Shown here piece by piece: positions 15,337 through 24,207 of a stretch of 25,152 nt of DNA. The position numbers and the translations under genes are program-made. The notes under the pieces were generated by a model that did not search any database, was not told where the DNA came from, and saw nothing but the letters and a program-made list of their open reading frames with translations. Every line of letters begins with the position of its first letter. Position 1 is the stretch's first letter. The DNA lies in assembly GCA_002687025.1 (NCBI GenBank), contig NYZG01000363.1, forward strand, positions 1 through 25,152. The letters are read 5' to 3'. The stretch comes from Candidatus Poribacteria bacterium (GTDB taxonomy: Bacteria; Poribacteria; WGA-4E; GCA-2687025).

Positions 15337-18300
15337 ATGGGGCGCTCAGCGAGTAGACCTGCATGGGCCGTTGCGGCGCTGGCGGCGCTGCTGGCCGTAC
15401 TGTGCTCGACTGCGTTCGCGTTCGTCGCCGACACGAAGATTGCGTTTGTATCATGGCGGGACGGCGATTCCGAGATATACACCATGAACTCGGACGGCTC
15501 CGGCCTAACCCAACTCACCGACAACGCGGCAGCCGATGAGTTCTGGCCCTCATGGAGCCCGGACGGCTCGGAGATAGTCTTCGCCTCGACCCGCGGCGGC
15601 GAATACTTCGACATCTACATAATGGACGCGGCCGGTCAGAACGTCCGGCAGCTAACGCAGGATGCGGGCGACAACTGGGAGCCGGCGTGGTCCCCGGATG
15701 GCTCCCGCATCGCGTTCATATCGTACCGCACCGGCTTGGGCGAACTCTACGTCATGGACGTGGACGGCTTCGAGGCGGTACAGCTCAGCTTCAGCCCAGA
15801 CGCCCAAGACTCTACCTATGAGAACTTCGGACCCACGTGGTCGCCCGACAGCACGCAGATCGCCTACCAGAGCGTCCGCGACGACAACAGCGACATCTAT
15901 GTGGTGGACGCGGATTCGGGGATCGAGTACCAACTCACGACGGACTTCGGTTGGGACTTCTGGCCCGCGTGGTCGCCCGACGGCGCCAATATCGCCTTCG
16001 GTTCCTGGCGCGATGGTGACCCCGAGATCTATACGGTCCCGCCAGAGCTCGGCGCCGTGACGCGACTGACAGAAAGCCCCGGCTACGACGGCAGGGCGAT
16101 GTGGTCTCCCGACGGGATCATGATCGCGTTTGAGACCGATCGCGATGCCATCGACGGGAGCGGCGATACGAACATCTACGTCATGTTCTCGGATGGCGCT
16201 GACCCGACGCCGCTCACCGACCACTCCGCTCGCGACGAATCGCCGGCGTGGTCCCCGGCCATGGCGGGCGACGTGCTCATCTACGTCGTCGGTGGAACGG
16301 CGCTCGACGACTCCGGCGAGCCGGTGGCGGGACTGGATGTCGTGGTCAACAACGTGTCTCGGCCCGAGCTGGTGACATCGGCAGTCACTGACGCATCGGG
16401 AGTGTTCACCGTCTCGCTGTTCGACGCGTTCGCCTCGGTGGTGACGGCAGGCGATACGATGACGGTCGAGGCCTACGACGGGGAGTTCCTGGTCGGCGCG
16501 ACGGAACTCGTCCTCTCACAGACGGACATCGACGCTGGCGTCGCCACGGTCACGCTCGACGTCAAGCCGCCCGTGCAGATCGTGCTGAACGGTGTCGGCT
16601 TCGACGCGCTCCCGCTGGTTGCCTTTACCGAGCAGGCCGCAGCGGCGGCTGTCTCGGGGACCGACCTGCCGATCGGAGACCAAGCGATCCTCGCGACTGC
16701 GCTGGAGACGACGCTTCTGCAGCTAGTGCTGCCCGGATACCCCAATCCGACGGCCGTGCTGTATCCCGACTTCGGCAACGCCCTTGTGGCCGACAATCTC
16801 GGCAATCCGATGACCTTCCCGCGCGAGTACCTGGTCACGGACATCGGGAATATCGCAGGCGACGTGCCGCGCGTTCTCGCCGCGCCGCTCCTCAACGTCC
16901 TGGCCATGACGGATGCCGATGTCGCGGGCGTGACGATGTCGCTGGACGGCCGCAGTGGCGGCGCGGATGCGCTCGTGTTGCGCGTCGCGTCCGGCACGCT
17001 GGCGCCGTACACGTTCGTCTTCGATTCGGCCGCCGCGCTGAACTTCCTCGCCGCCTGGGCCGGTGGTCTCGGTGTCCCCGGGTCGCTCCCGGCCGTGGAG
17101 GCGGTGAACGTGATCGTCGAGGAGCGCGACGCGAGTAGTGGCGTGGTCCTGAACGCGCTGTCCGCGCCGCTTGTGGCGATAGACGGGAACACCTGGGCGA
17201 CGGCGAGCCCGACATCCCTTACGCCCGGGCGTGTCGTGCAGTACGTCTACGAAGTTACGCTGGCCGGTGACGTGGAGCTTGCGGACGGCACGCTGGTGTC
17301 GAGTTGGGTTCTACCCGACCCCTACAACTTCCAGTGGGTGGATGTCACCGATGGGGCCAGCGCCATCGCCCGCATATCGCAGATCGGGCCCGCGCTTGGT
17401 CTGCCCGCCGAGGGCGTCGTCGACCCGCGGGACCCGGCCCTGTCGCGCCGCTTCGCTTCGCTGATGTTCCGCGAACTGATCGACAGCGGGAACGTGGGAA
17501 TCGCCTCGGTATTCCTGCTGCCCGAACCGACCGAGGACGCGTCCTACTGGCTCGGACAGTTCGATGTCGCCGAGTTACAGGCGCTGCCAGACGACGACTA
17601 CGACCTGACCGCCGAGGCCATCGACTCGATTGGCGATCTGGCCGGTTACACGCTGCCGATCCCGTTGAAATACCGACGGAACAACGTCGGCACGGTGAAC
17701 CTGTCGACGGTCTCGGAGACGCTCTTCGCCAACGACGAGTGGGCCGAGTTGCCCTATGCCGCGGTAATCACGGGGTCGCTGCTCTCGCACAACGGGTACG
17801 GACTCTCGGCGACCGCGGATGGCGCGGCGCTGAGCCTCGAGCGCGTGGACGCAACGCCGACGTTCGTCGTCGACGTGCCGGTGGATGACTCGGGCGCGTT
17901 CCGCGTGACGCTGGAGGAGGGCCTGTACCTGGCCTCCGCGAGCGCGGAGGGACACGAGTCGGTCGCGCCGTTCGACGTGCTGGTGTCGCCCAGCGAGCCG
18001 GCCGTCTCGCCCATGGAAATCCTGCTCGTGCCGTTCTTGCCAAGCGTCTCTGCCATATCGGATCAGGAGTTCACCGAGGACACGACGGTTACGGTGCCTC
18101 TGAGCGTGTCCACCGGCGACTCCGCAGTCTACTTCGTGGCGCGCAGTTCGGCGCCCGGACTGACGCTGGAGGTCGTGGATCACGAGCTGACGATCACGCC
18201 CGCGTCCAACTACAACACCGACGAGAGCGGGCCGGTCGAGGTGATCGTGTTCGCCAGCGACGCAGGCGCCGGTTTTGCTCCGGTGCTGGCCGTGGGTGGC

Positions 18301-21300
18301 TCTGTCCACACGACCGGCACGCTCCTCGTCGACGGCGCGGCTGTACGGCTGACAAACCTCGACTCCGGCGAGTCGATCCTCACGGGCGTCGGCTCCGACG
18401 GCTCCTTCGTGACGACGCTCGGCGGCCTGATCTCACCGATCGGCGTCGTTGAGGGCGCCTTCGTCGTGGCCGATCTGTACAGCGACACCAGCGAGGCCGA
18501 ACTGCTCGGGACACGCGTCGTGCGCATCGGCGCGGACGACGTTGCCGCTGGCAGCACGATGGTGGATATCACCGTCGGCCGCTTCGACCCCACCGTCGAG
18601 GGCGTGCGCACGGCTACGTTCCTCGTGTCGATTGCCGGCGACAACGACGCGCCCACTATCGACGCGATCTCATCGCAGACGACCGTGGAAGACACGCCGC
18701 TTGACGTCGAAGTAACGGTGTACGACGTGGACGACGTGACCTCGGGCTCGACGTTCGATGTGACGGCGACGGCGACGCCGGCCGCGGCGGGCACGGTCTC
18801 TTACGACGCGGCGACGTCCCTTCTCACTTTCACGCCCGCGGCAGATTACGACTCCACCACCGTCGTCACCGTAACGGCGAGCGACGGATCGCTCGATTCC
18901 TCTGAGTCGTTCACGCTGGTCGTGACGCCCGTGAACGACGCACCGGTCGTCGCGTCGTTTGACGGGTCGGCATTTGTGATGGCGGAGGAAGCCACGCTCG
19001 AGTTGGCGCTCGAACTCTCGGACGTGGACACGGCCGTTGACGCCCTGGTCATCACGACGAGCGCAGATCCGGCGGACGCCGTCACGCTAAGCCTGGACAC
19101 CGCGACGTCAATCCTCAGTATCACTGGGGCGCTGGACTATTCCGGCGAGGCCATCGTTACCGTCACCGTCAGCGACGGCGAGTTCGAGGTCAGCGAGTCG
19201 GGGATTCTCACGGTGACGCCGGTGAACGACGCGCCGACGGTCGGGACCATCGCCGATCACGCGATATCCGAGGACGCCCCGTTCACGGTCGAGCTAGAGG
19301 TGTCTGATGTGGACTCCGACGTGGAAAGCCTCACCTACACGGTCACCGCCGACGCTACGCTTGGGGACGACACGACGGAGGTCGGCGCCTTCTCGGTCGA
19401 CCCCGCCACGCAGACGCTTACCTTCGTGCCGGCTGCCGACTACACGGGCGTGCTCTCCGTCACGGTGGAGGCGAGCGACGGAGAACTGAGCGGCTCCGCG
19501 ACGTTCACACTGACCGTGATCGCCGTAAACGACGCCCCGGTCGCCACCGGTCAGGCCGTCGAGGCGTTGGAAGACACGCCCGTCGATATCGACCTGGGTC
19601 TGGGCGCGTCGGACGCTGACGGCGACGCCCTGACGTACGTCATCGACACGCAGCCCGCGCAGGGCGTCCTCGAACTCCTTTCGACCGATAGCGGCATCGC
19701 GCGTTACACGCCGTCGGCGGAGTATTACGGCCCCGACACCTTCACGTTCCACGCGAGTGACGGCACGCTGGAGAGCGAGATCGGCTCCGTCGAAATCGAC
19801 GTCGTCGCCGTGAACGACCCGCCCGTGGTCGACTATGCGGTTGGGACGACGCTGGCGACGACATCGGGGGCGCCGGTCGACGTCACCTTCGTCATCACCG
19901 ACCCGGACACGGAATCGCACACGCTGGAGTTGGGGGCTGTTTCGCCTGTGGGCGGCACGGTGGAGCAGACGGGCGACCTGACGATCACGTACACGCCGGC
20001 CGCCTCGTTCCAGGGCGCGGACACGTTCTCCGTCATCGCGTTCGAGTCGGGCGGCGAGACCGCGACAGCTTCCGACGAACTCGAAGTCTCGATCGTCGTG
20101 ACACTACCCAACTTCCCGCCCACGGCTGGCCCGGCGGGGCCGTTCACTACGGTCGTCGACACGCCGACGACACTGGCCCTTGTGGGGGCGGACCCCGAAG
20201 GCGTCCCCCTGACTTACGACATCGTCGCGCCTCCGGCAGGCGGGACGCTCGCCGGCGAGGGCGCCTCTCGGGTTTACACGCCCAACGAGGGGTTCACGGG
20301 ACAGGACTCGTTCATCTACCAGGTGAGTGACGGCGTGAACGTCTCGGGCGCCGCGCTCGTCGAGATATCGGTGGATCCGGCGCCTCCGCCCGTCGTGAAC
20401 GAGGCGCGCGTCCTCGAGGACATCGAAGGTCTCATCAGCGAGGTCCCAGTCACGGTCCAACTGGGCGGCGACAACCCGGTGTTCGTGCAGCCGCTGTCCA
20501 CGGCGGCAATCGCCATGGCGGCAACGTCGTCCGCGCCGGACGTCGCGCAGACGGCCCTGTCCGGGACGGTTCTCGACATACTCCTGCTGTCCGCGGGCGA
20601 GGCCACCGTGACGGTGAGCACGGTCACTGACGACGCCGCGGATTCAGTCTCCGTCTCGTTCGCAGTGATAGTTACCGCGCCGGTAGAGGAGAACGATCCT
20701 CCGGTCGTGGGCCGCATCACGCCGATCGTGGTCACCGAAGGCTCCGAGGTCACCGTCTTCCCGTCGGTGCAGGACCCCGACGACGACCCCGTTTCGTTCG
20801 AGGTGACGACGGTCGTGCAGGAATCCGGGCGCGACGGCGACAGCGAACCGTCCGTAACGTACGACCCCGCCTCGAAGTCTCTCACGGTGGGCGTCGCGGA
20901 CATCGGCGGCCTGTTCGCCCAGTACACGGTCGTGATGGCGGTAACCGATGGGATCAACGACCCGGTCGAGGCGCAGTTCATCGTCACCGCCGAGAGCAAC
21001 AACGAGCCGCCGGCCATCTCCGCGCCGGCGAACCTCGTCGTCGAGGTTGGGGAAGACGTCACCATCGAGGTGACCGCGGTCGACCCGAACGAGGGCGACG
21101 ATGTAAGTATCTCCAGCGCCATGCAGTCGACCGATGCTGACGTGCGATCAGCGGTGCGCGGCGCTCTGCGAAGCTTCAACACCGCTACCGCGGCGGCGGA
21201 TGCTGGCGCATTCGTGAACACGTTCACGTTCCCGGTGCCGGACACGATCCAGGGCAAGTTCTTCACCGTGCAGTGGACCGCGGACGACTCGCTAGAGTCC

Positions 21301-24207
21301 GCGAGCGCGTCTACGCTCATCACGGTCGGCGCCGACGTGAACCTCCCGCCCGTTATAGACGCGATCGCGAGCATCGAGGTGGATGAAGGCGGCAGCGCGG
21401 AGGCCGCCATATCCGCGAGCGACCCTGAGGGTGGCGACGTCGCACTCACGGTGGCGGGCCTCCCGGAGGGAGCGACGTTCGACGCCGCATCGGGGACGGT
21501 GAGCTGGCCGGAAATCTCTTACGGGAGCTCGGGCACCTACGCCATCACCGTCACGGCCATCGACGACGCGGAGCAGGTGGCGACATCCGGCTTCTCCATC
21601 ACGGTAATCGATGTGAATCTCGCGCCGGCCTTGCTGTTCGCCTCGCTCGACGAGGGAGACGGCTCCGGCGTGCTGGGCTCCATCGAAATCCAGCAGACCG
21701 TGGAATCCAGGTTCATCGTCAAGGGCAGCGACCTGGACGGTGACGACGTCACGCTCGGAGCGTCGGGCGTTCCCGAATGGGTCCGCTTCAGCCTCGTGGA
21801 CGGCGCGGAAGGACCGGAGCTGACGCTGGCGTTCGAGGCCCCGCTGGGTACCGGCGACTTCTCATTCACGCTCTCTGTCACCGACACGGGCCAGCTCAAG
21901 ACTGAGGCGGATGTAACTGCCGTCGTCACGGAGGCGCCCAACGAGGCGCCTGAATTCGCCGACCTGCTGTCGCAGACGGCCACCGAGGAGGAGCCGTTCG
22001 AAGTAACCATCGGCGTGACCGATCCAAACGAGGACGATGTCACTCTGACGGTGGCTCCCCAGCCGTCCGGCGCGACGATCACGCAACTCGACGACGAGGC
22101 GTTCCTGTTCGCGTGGACGCCCGCCATCGGCGACGCGCAGCCCGACCCACTGGAGTTCGCCTTCACCGCCGACGATGGGCGCGAGGAAGGAACGGCCACG
22201 GCTACGCTGACGGTCACCGTCCAGGAAGGCGAGAACTTCCCGCCGGTCGTGCCGTCGCCGGAACCCGTCTCGTTGCTCGAAGACGAAGAAGTCGTCGTCG
22301 ATTTGCTCGCGGGTGTGACCGACCCCAACGAAGACCCGCTGACCGTGGATATCGAGACGGAGTTCCCGGGCGATCGCCTGCAGTTCCTGGCCGACGACGC
22401 GACCGCGCAGCTCACGTTGCGCCCCGAGGTCGGTGACGCGGGAACGTACACCGTCAAGTTCACCGTACGGGACGACCGCGAGGGAGAGACGGCGCGCACG
22501 TTGCTCGTAACGGTGCTGCCGGCCGACGGTGGAGCGGGGGCGGGCTTTGACATCGCGGCCGGCTACGCCGACCCGGCAACCGGCACCATTGAGGACGCCT
22601 ACACATTCGTCGCCGTAATCGTCAACGCGGACGAGACGGCGCCCGAAAGCGTGTCGTTAAGCGTGGACGACGGGAACGGCACGACGCTGGAGGGCCTGTC
22701 GATGAGCGCCACCGGCGACGGCGACCTCCTCACCGGGGCCACCTACTCCACCGAGTTGCGTCTCGGCGTCGGGGAGTACTCGATGTCGGTGTCCGCGGCC
22801 ATTGGCGCGGAGATCGCTACGTTCGAGGGCGACGGCCCGACGGTCAATCCAGCGCTCATCGAGATATCCGATTTGGCGGCCCAGGCGTCGTCCGGCGCGG
22901 TGCCCATCACATTCACCATCGTGAACCCCAACCCCGAAGGCAGCGCCGGCGTCGTGGTCGGGTACCAGGCTGCCGAAGGCGGCGAGTGGGCTCCGGCGAC
23001 AACCGTCGGCGCGCTGTCGGGCCTGGCCTCCGGTGGACAGCAGATCGTCTGGGACAGCGTTACGGACGTCTCGGACGCAAAGAACCAGGCCGTTTCGATC
23101 CGCGTCGTCCCAGAGACGGGGCAGGCAGCGACGACATCACTACGCGTGACGAACGTCGCTCCTGCAGCGCCGTCTCTCAGTGCGGTCGCCTCGTCGCCGA
23201 CGGAGGCCGTGGCGGTCTCCGGCACAAGCGACACGCCCGAAGCCGCGGTGACGTTCCTCAACGCGGACGGCCAGGCGTTGGGCTCGGCCACGGTCGGCCC
23301 CGACGGGACGTTCTCCGCGAACCTAACGCTCGCGCAGGGCTCGAACCGAATCACAGCGACGGCAGCACTCGGGCTGGTCAGTGAGCCGTCATCGCCGATC
23401 GAGGTGATTGTCGACGCGATTCCGCCGGTCCTCGCGGTCGTGAGCCCCGAGCGCGCGTCCACGGTGTCCTCGCTGACGCCGGTGATATCCGGGTCGGCCA
23501 ACTTCGGCATCAGCGCCGGCGACATCGACGCGGCTGCGATACGGCTCAACGGTCGTCCCATATCGATCGTCTTCGACGAGAACACGGGAACCTTCTCCGG
23601 CACGAAGGAGCTCGTGGACCAGCGGATATACCTCGCGACGTTCGAGGCCAGCAAGACGAACGGCCTGTCCTCCACCGTCTCGTGGACGTTCACCGTCGAC
23701 CTCACCGCGGGTGATGAGACGGCTCCGCTGTTCGTTTCGGCGAGTCCCGAGGGCGATGTCGCATCCGCCCAAGAGATCTCGGTCGTCGTCCGCGACGGCG
23801 AGTCCGGCATCGACCCCGACAGCGTCACCGTGACCCTCAACGGCGAGACGCTCGCCGCCGACTACCTGCCCAGCGACGACCGCGGCGGAACGGCCACGGC
23901 GACGTTGGCGGCGGAACGGCCACGGCGACGTTGGCGGAGGAACTGCCGGCCGGCGACCACACCATTGAAGCAACCTTCGCCGACAAGGCCGGCAACGAGA
24001 CCACAGGGACCGGCACGTTCTCCGTCATCACGGAAGTCGCCTCGGCGGCCTTCGGCACGGGTGACACGGCCGCCGCCCCGAACCAGGGGGCCGATCCCAA
24101 CGCCAGCTTCCTCGCCGTGGTCAACACGTCGCCGTTCCCCGTGGATGGGCCGGCGCCAGAAGGCACGGAAATCGCCTTCTTCGTTAACGGCAATATCGTC
24201 GGCGTGA
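15337..24207 (+). CDS. giant exported TolB-propeller / cadherin-like repeat protein, frameshifted near its 3' part
   Basis: As read, 2956 residues; the last hundred or so are out of frame. A signal peptide (RPAWAVAALAALLAVLCSTAFA) follows ATG 15337, which has GGGAG six bases upstream (GTG 15298 is a poorer start). A TolB/PD40 propeller with about six WSPDGxxIAF blades spans nt 15420-16270. Next come a carboxypeptidase-regulatory-like domain (about 16285-16560), a unique region (about 16560-18030), and tandem cadherin/Ig-like repeats (about 18040-22530) with NDAPV and DADGDAL motifs that suggest calcium binding. Less regular bacterial Ig-like domains follow. Such proteins are usually surface-exposed or secreted adhesins or matrix components. 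At 23908 a 26-bp duplication shifts the frame; the reading frame then gives a Pro/Arg-rich tail ending at 24207. Without the extra copy the protein continues beyond the window. It could be a pseudogene, a switchable gene or a sequencing/assembly artefact. Confidence 0.88.
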   Translation: MGRSASRPAWAVAALAALLAVLCSTAFAFVADTKIAFVSWRDGDSEIYTMNSDGSGLTQLTDNAAADEFWPSWSPDGSEIVFASTRGGEYFDIYIMDAAGQNVRQLTQDAGDNWEPAWSPDGSRIAFISYRTGLGELYVMDVDGFEAVQLSFSPDAQDSTYENFGPTWSPDSTQIAYQSVRDDNSDIYVVDADSGIEYQLTTDFGWDFWPAWSPDGANIAFGSWRDGDPEIYTVPPELGAVTRLTESPGYDGRAMWSPDGIMIAFETDRDAIDGSGDTNIYVMFSDGADPTPLTDHSARDESPAWSPAMAGDVLIYVVGGTALDDSGEPVAGLDVVVNNVSRPELVTSAVTDASGVFTVSLFDAFASVVTAGDTMTVEAYDGEFLVGATELVLSQTDIDAGVATVTLDVKPPVQIVLNGVGFDALPLVAFTEQAAAAAVSGTDLPIGDQAILATALETTLLQLVLPGYPNPTAVLYPDFGNALVADNLGNPMTFPREYLVTDIGNIAGDVPRVLAAPLLNVLAMTDADVAGVTMSLDGRSGGADALVLRVASGTLAPYTFVFDSAAALNFLAAWAGGLGVPGSLPAVEAVNVIVEERDASSGVVLNALSAPLVAIDGNTWATASPTSLTPGRVVQYVYEVTLAGDVELADGTLVSSWVLPDPYNFQWVDVTDGASAIARISQIGPALGLPAEGVVDPRDPALSRRFASLMFRELIDSGNVGIASVFLLPEPTEDASYWLGQFDVAELQALPDDDYDLTAEAIDSIGDLAGYTLPIPLKYRRNNVGTVNLSTVSETLFANDEWAELPYAAVITGSLLSHNGYGLSATADGAALSLERVDATPTFVVDVPVDDSGAFRVTLEEGLYLASASAEGHESVAPFDVLVSPSEPAVSPMEILLVPFLPSVSAISDQEFTEDTTVTVPLSVSTGDSAVYFVARSSAPGLTLEVVDHELTITPASNYNTDESGPVEVIVFASDAGAGFAPVLAVGGSVHTTGTLLVDGAAVRLTNLDSGESILTGVGSDGSFVTTLGGLISPIGVVEGAFVVADLYSDTSEAELLGTRVVRIGADDVAAGSTMVDITVGRFDPTVEGVRTATFLVSIAGDNDAPTIDAISSQTTVEDTPLDVEVTVYDVDDVTSGSTFDVTATATPAAAGTVSYDAATSLLTFTPAADYDSTTVVTVTASDGSLDSSESFTLVVTPVNDAPVVASFDGSAFVMAEEATLELALELSDVDTAVDALVITTSADPADAVTLSLDTATSILSITGALDYSGEAIVTVTVSDGEFEVSESGILTVTPVNDAPTVGTIADHAISEDAPFTVELEVSDVDSDVESLTYTVTADATLGDDTTEVGAFSVDPATQTLTFVPAADYTGVLSVTVEASDGELSGSATFTLTVIAVNDAPVATGQAVEALEDTPVDIDLGLGASDADGDALTYVIDTQPAQGVLELLSTDSGIARYTPSAEYYGPDTFTFHASDGTLESEIGSVEIDVVAVNDPPVVDYAVGTTLATTSGAPVDVTFVITDPDTESHTLELGAVSPVGGTVEQTGDLTITYTPAASFQGADTFSVIAFESGGETATASDELEVSIVVTLPNFPPTAGPAGPFTTVVDTPTTLALVGADPEGVPLTYDIVAPPAGGTLAGEGASRVYTPNEGFTGQDSFIYQVSDGVNVSGAALVEISVDPAPPPVVNEARVLEDIEGLISEVPVTVQLGGDNPVFVQPLSTAAIAMAATSSAPDVAQTALSGTVLDILLLSAGEATVTVSTVTDDAADSVSVSFAVIVTAPVEENDPPVVGRITPIVVTEGSEVTVFPSVQDPDDDPVSFEVTTVVQESGRDGDSEPSVTYDPASKSLTVGVADIGGLFAQYTVVMAVTDGINDPVEAQFIVTAESNNEPPAISAPANLVVEVGEDVTIEVTAVDPNEGDDVSISSAMQSTDADVRSAVRGALRSFNTATAAADAGAFVNTFTFPVPDTIQGKFFTVQWTADDSLESASASTLITVGADVNLPPVIDAIASIEVDEGGSAEAAISASDPEGGDVALTVAGLPEGATFDAASGTVSWPEISYGSSGTYAITVTAIDDAEQVATSGFSITVIDVNLAPALLFASLDEGDGSGVLGSIEIQQTVESRFIVKGSDLDGDDVTLGASGVPEWVRFSLVDGAEGPELTLAFEAPLGTGDFSFTLSVTDTGQLKTEADVTAVVTEAPNEAPEFADLLSQTATEEEPFEVTIGVTDPNEDDVTLTVAPQPSGATITQLDDEAFLFAWTPAIGDAQPDPLEFAFTADDGREEGTATATLTVTVQEGENFPPVVPSPEPVSLLEDEEVVVDLLAGVTDPNEDPLTVDIETEFPGDRLQFLADDATAQLTLRPEVGDAGTYTVKFTVRDDREGETARTLLVTVLPADGGAGAGFDIAAGYADPATGTIEDAYTFVAVIVNADETAPESVSLSVDDGNGTTLEGLSMSATGDGDLLTGATYSTELRLGVGEYSMSVSAAIGAEIATFEGDGPTVNPALIEISDLAAQASSGAVPITFTIVNPNPEGSAGVVVGYQAAEGGEWAPATTVGALSGLASGGQQIVWDSVTDVSDAKNQAVSIRVVPETGQAATTSLRVTNVAPAAPSLSAVASSPTEAVAVSGTSDTPEAAVTFLNADGQALGSATVGPDGTFSANLTLAQGSNRITATAALGLVSEPSSPIEVIVDAIPPVLAVVSPERASTVSSLTPVISGSANFGISAGDIDAAAIRLNGRPISIVFDENTGTFSGTKELVDQRIYLATFEASKTNGLSSTVSWTFTVDLTAGDETAPLFVSASPEGDVASAQEISVVVRDGESGIDPDSVTVTLNGETLAADYLPSDDRGGTATATLAAERPRRRWRRNCRPATTPLKQPSPTRPATRPQGPARSPSSRKSPRRPSARVTRPPPRTRGPIPTPASSPWSTRRRSPWMGRRQKARKSPSSLTAISSA
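18643..22530 (+). repeat. array of about thirteen cadherin/Ig-like domain repeats
   Basis: Within the giant gene, an Asn-containing junction (NDAP, NDPP, NEPP, NLPP, NFPP and similar) recurs at nt 18643, 18934, 19225, 19528, 19813, 20110, 20398, 20692, 21001, 21340, 21616, 21940 and 22234. The spacing is mostly 95-103 codons, with outliers of 92, 108 and 113. Each unit has an ED(T/A)P start, a D-x-D-x-D-x-x-type acidic loop and a final FTLTV-like strand. Sequence divergence between units is high, so the array is ancient rather than freshly amplified. Confidence 0.8.
23882..23937 (+). repeat. 26-bp exact tandem duplication causing a frameshift
   Basis: Two identical 26-base copies lie at 23882-23907 and 23908-23933, with four further matching bases to 23937. 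Because 26 is not a multiple of three, the frame changes. The first copy encodes GTATATLA in the upstream frame and the second encodes the same residues in the downstream frame. Deleting one copy joins them into a continuous Ig-like domain. Confidence 0.95.

Noticed and set aside
24084..24207. Pro/Arg-rich C-terminus of the giant ORF as a real domain
   Set aside because: It is the out-of-frame reading after the 26-bp duplication; the shifted frame encodes normal Ig-like sequence across the same bases.
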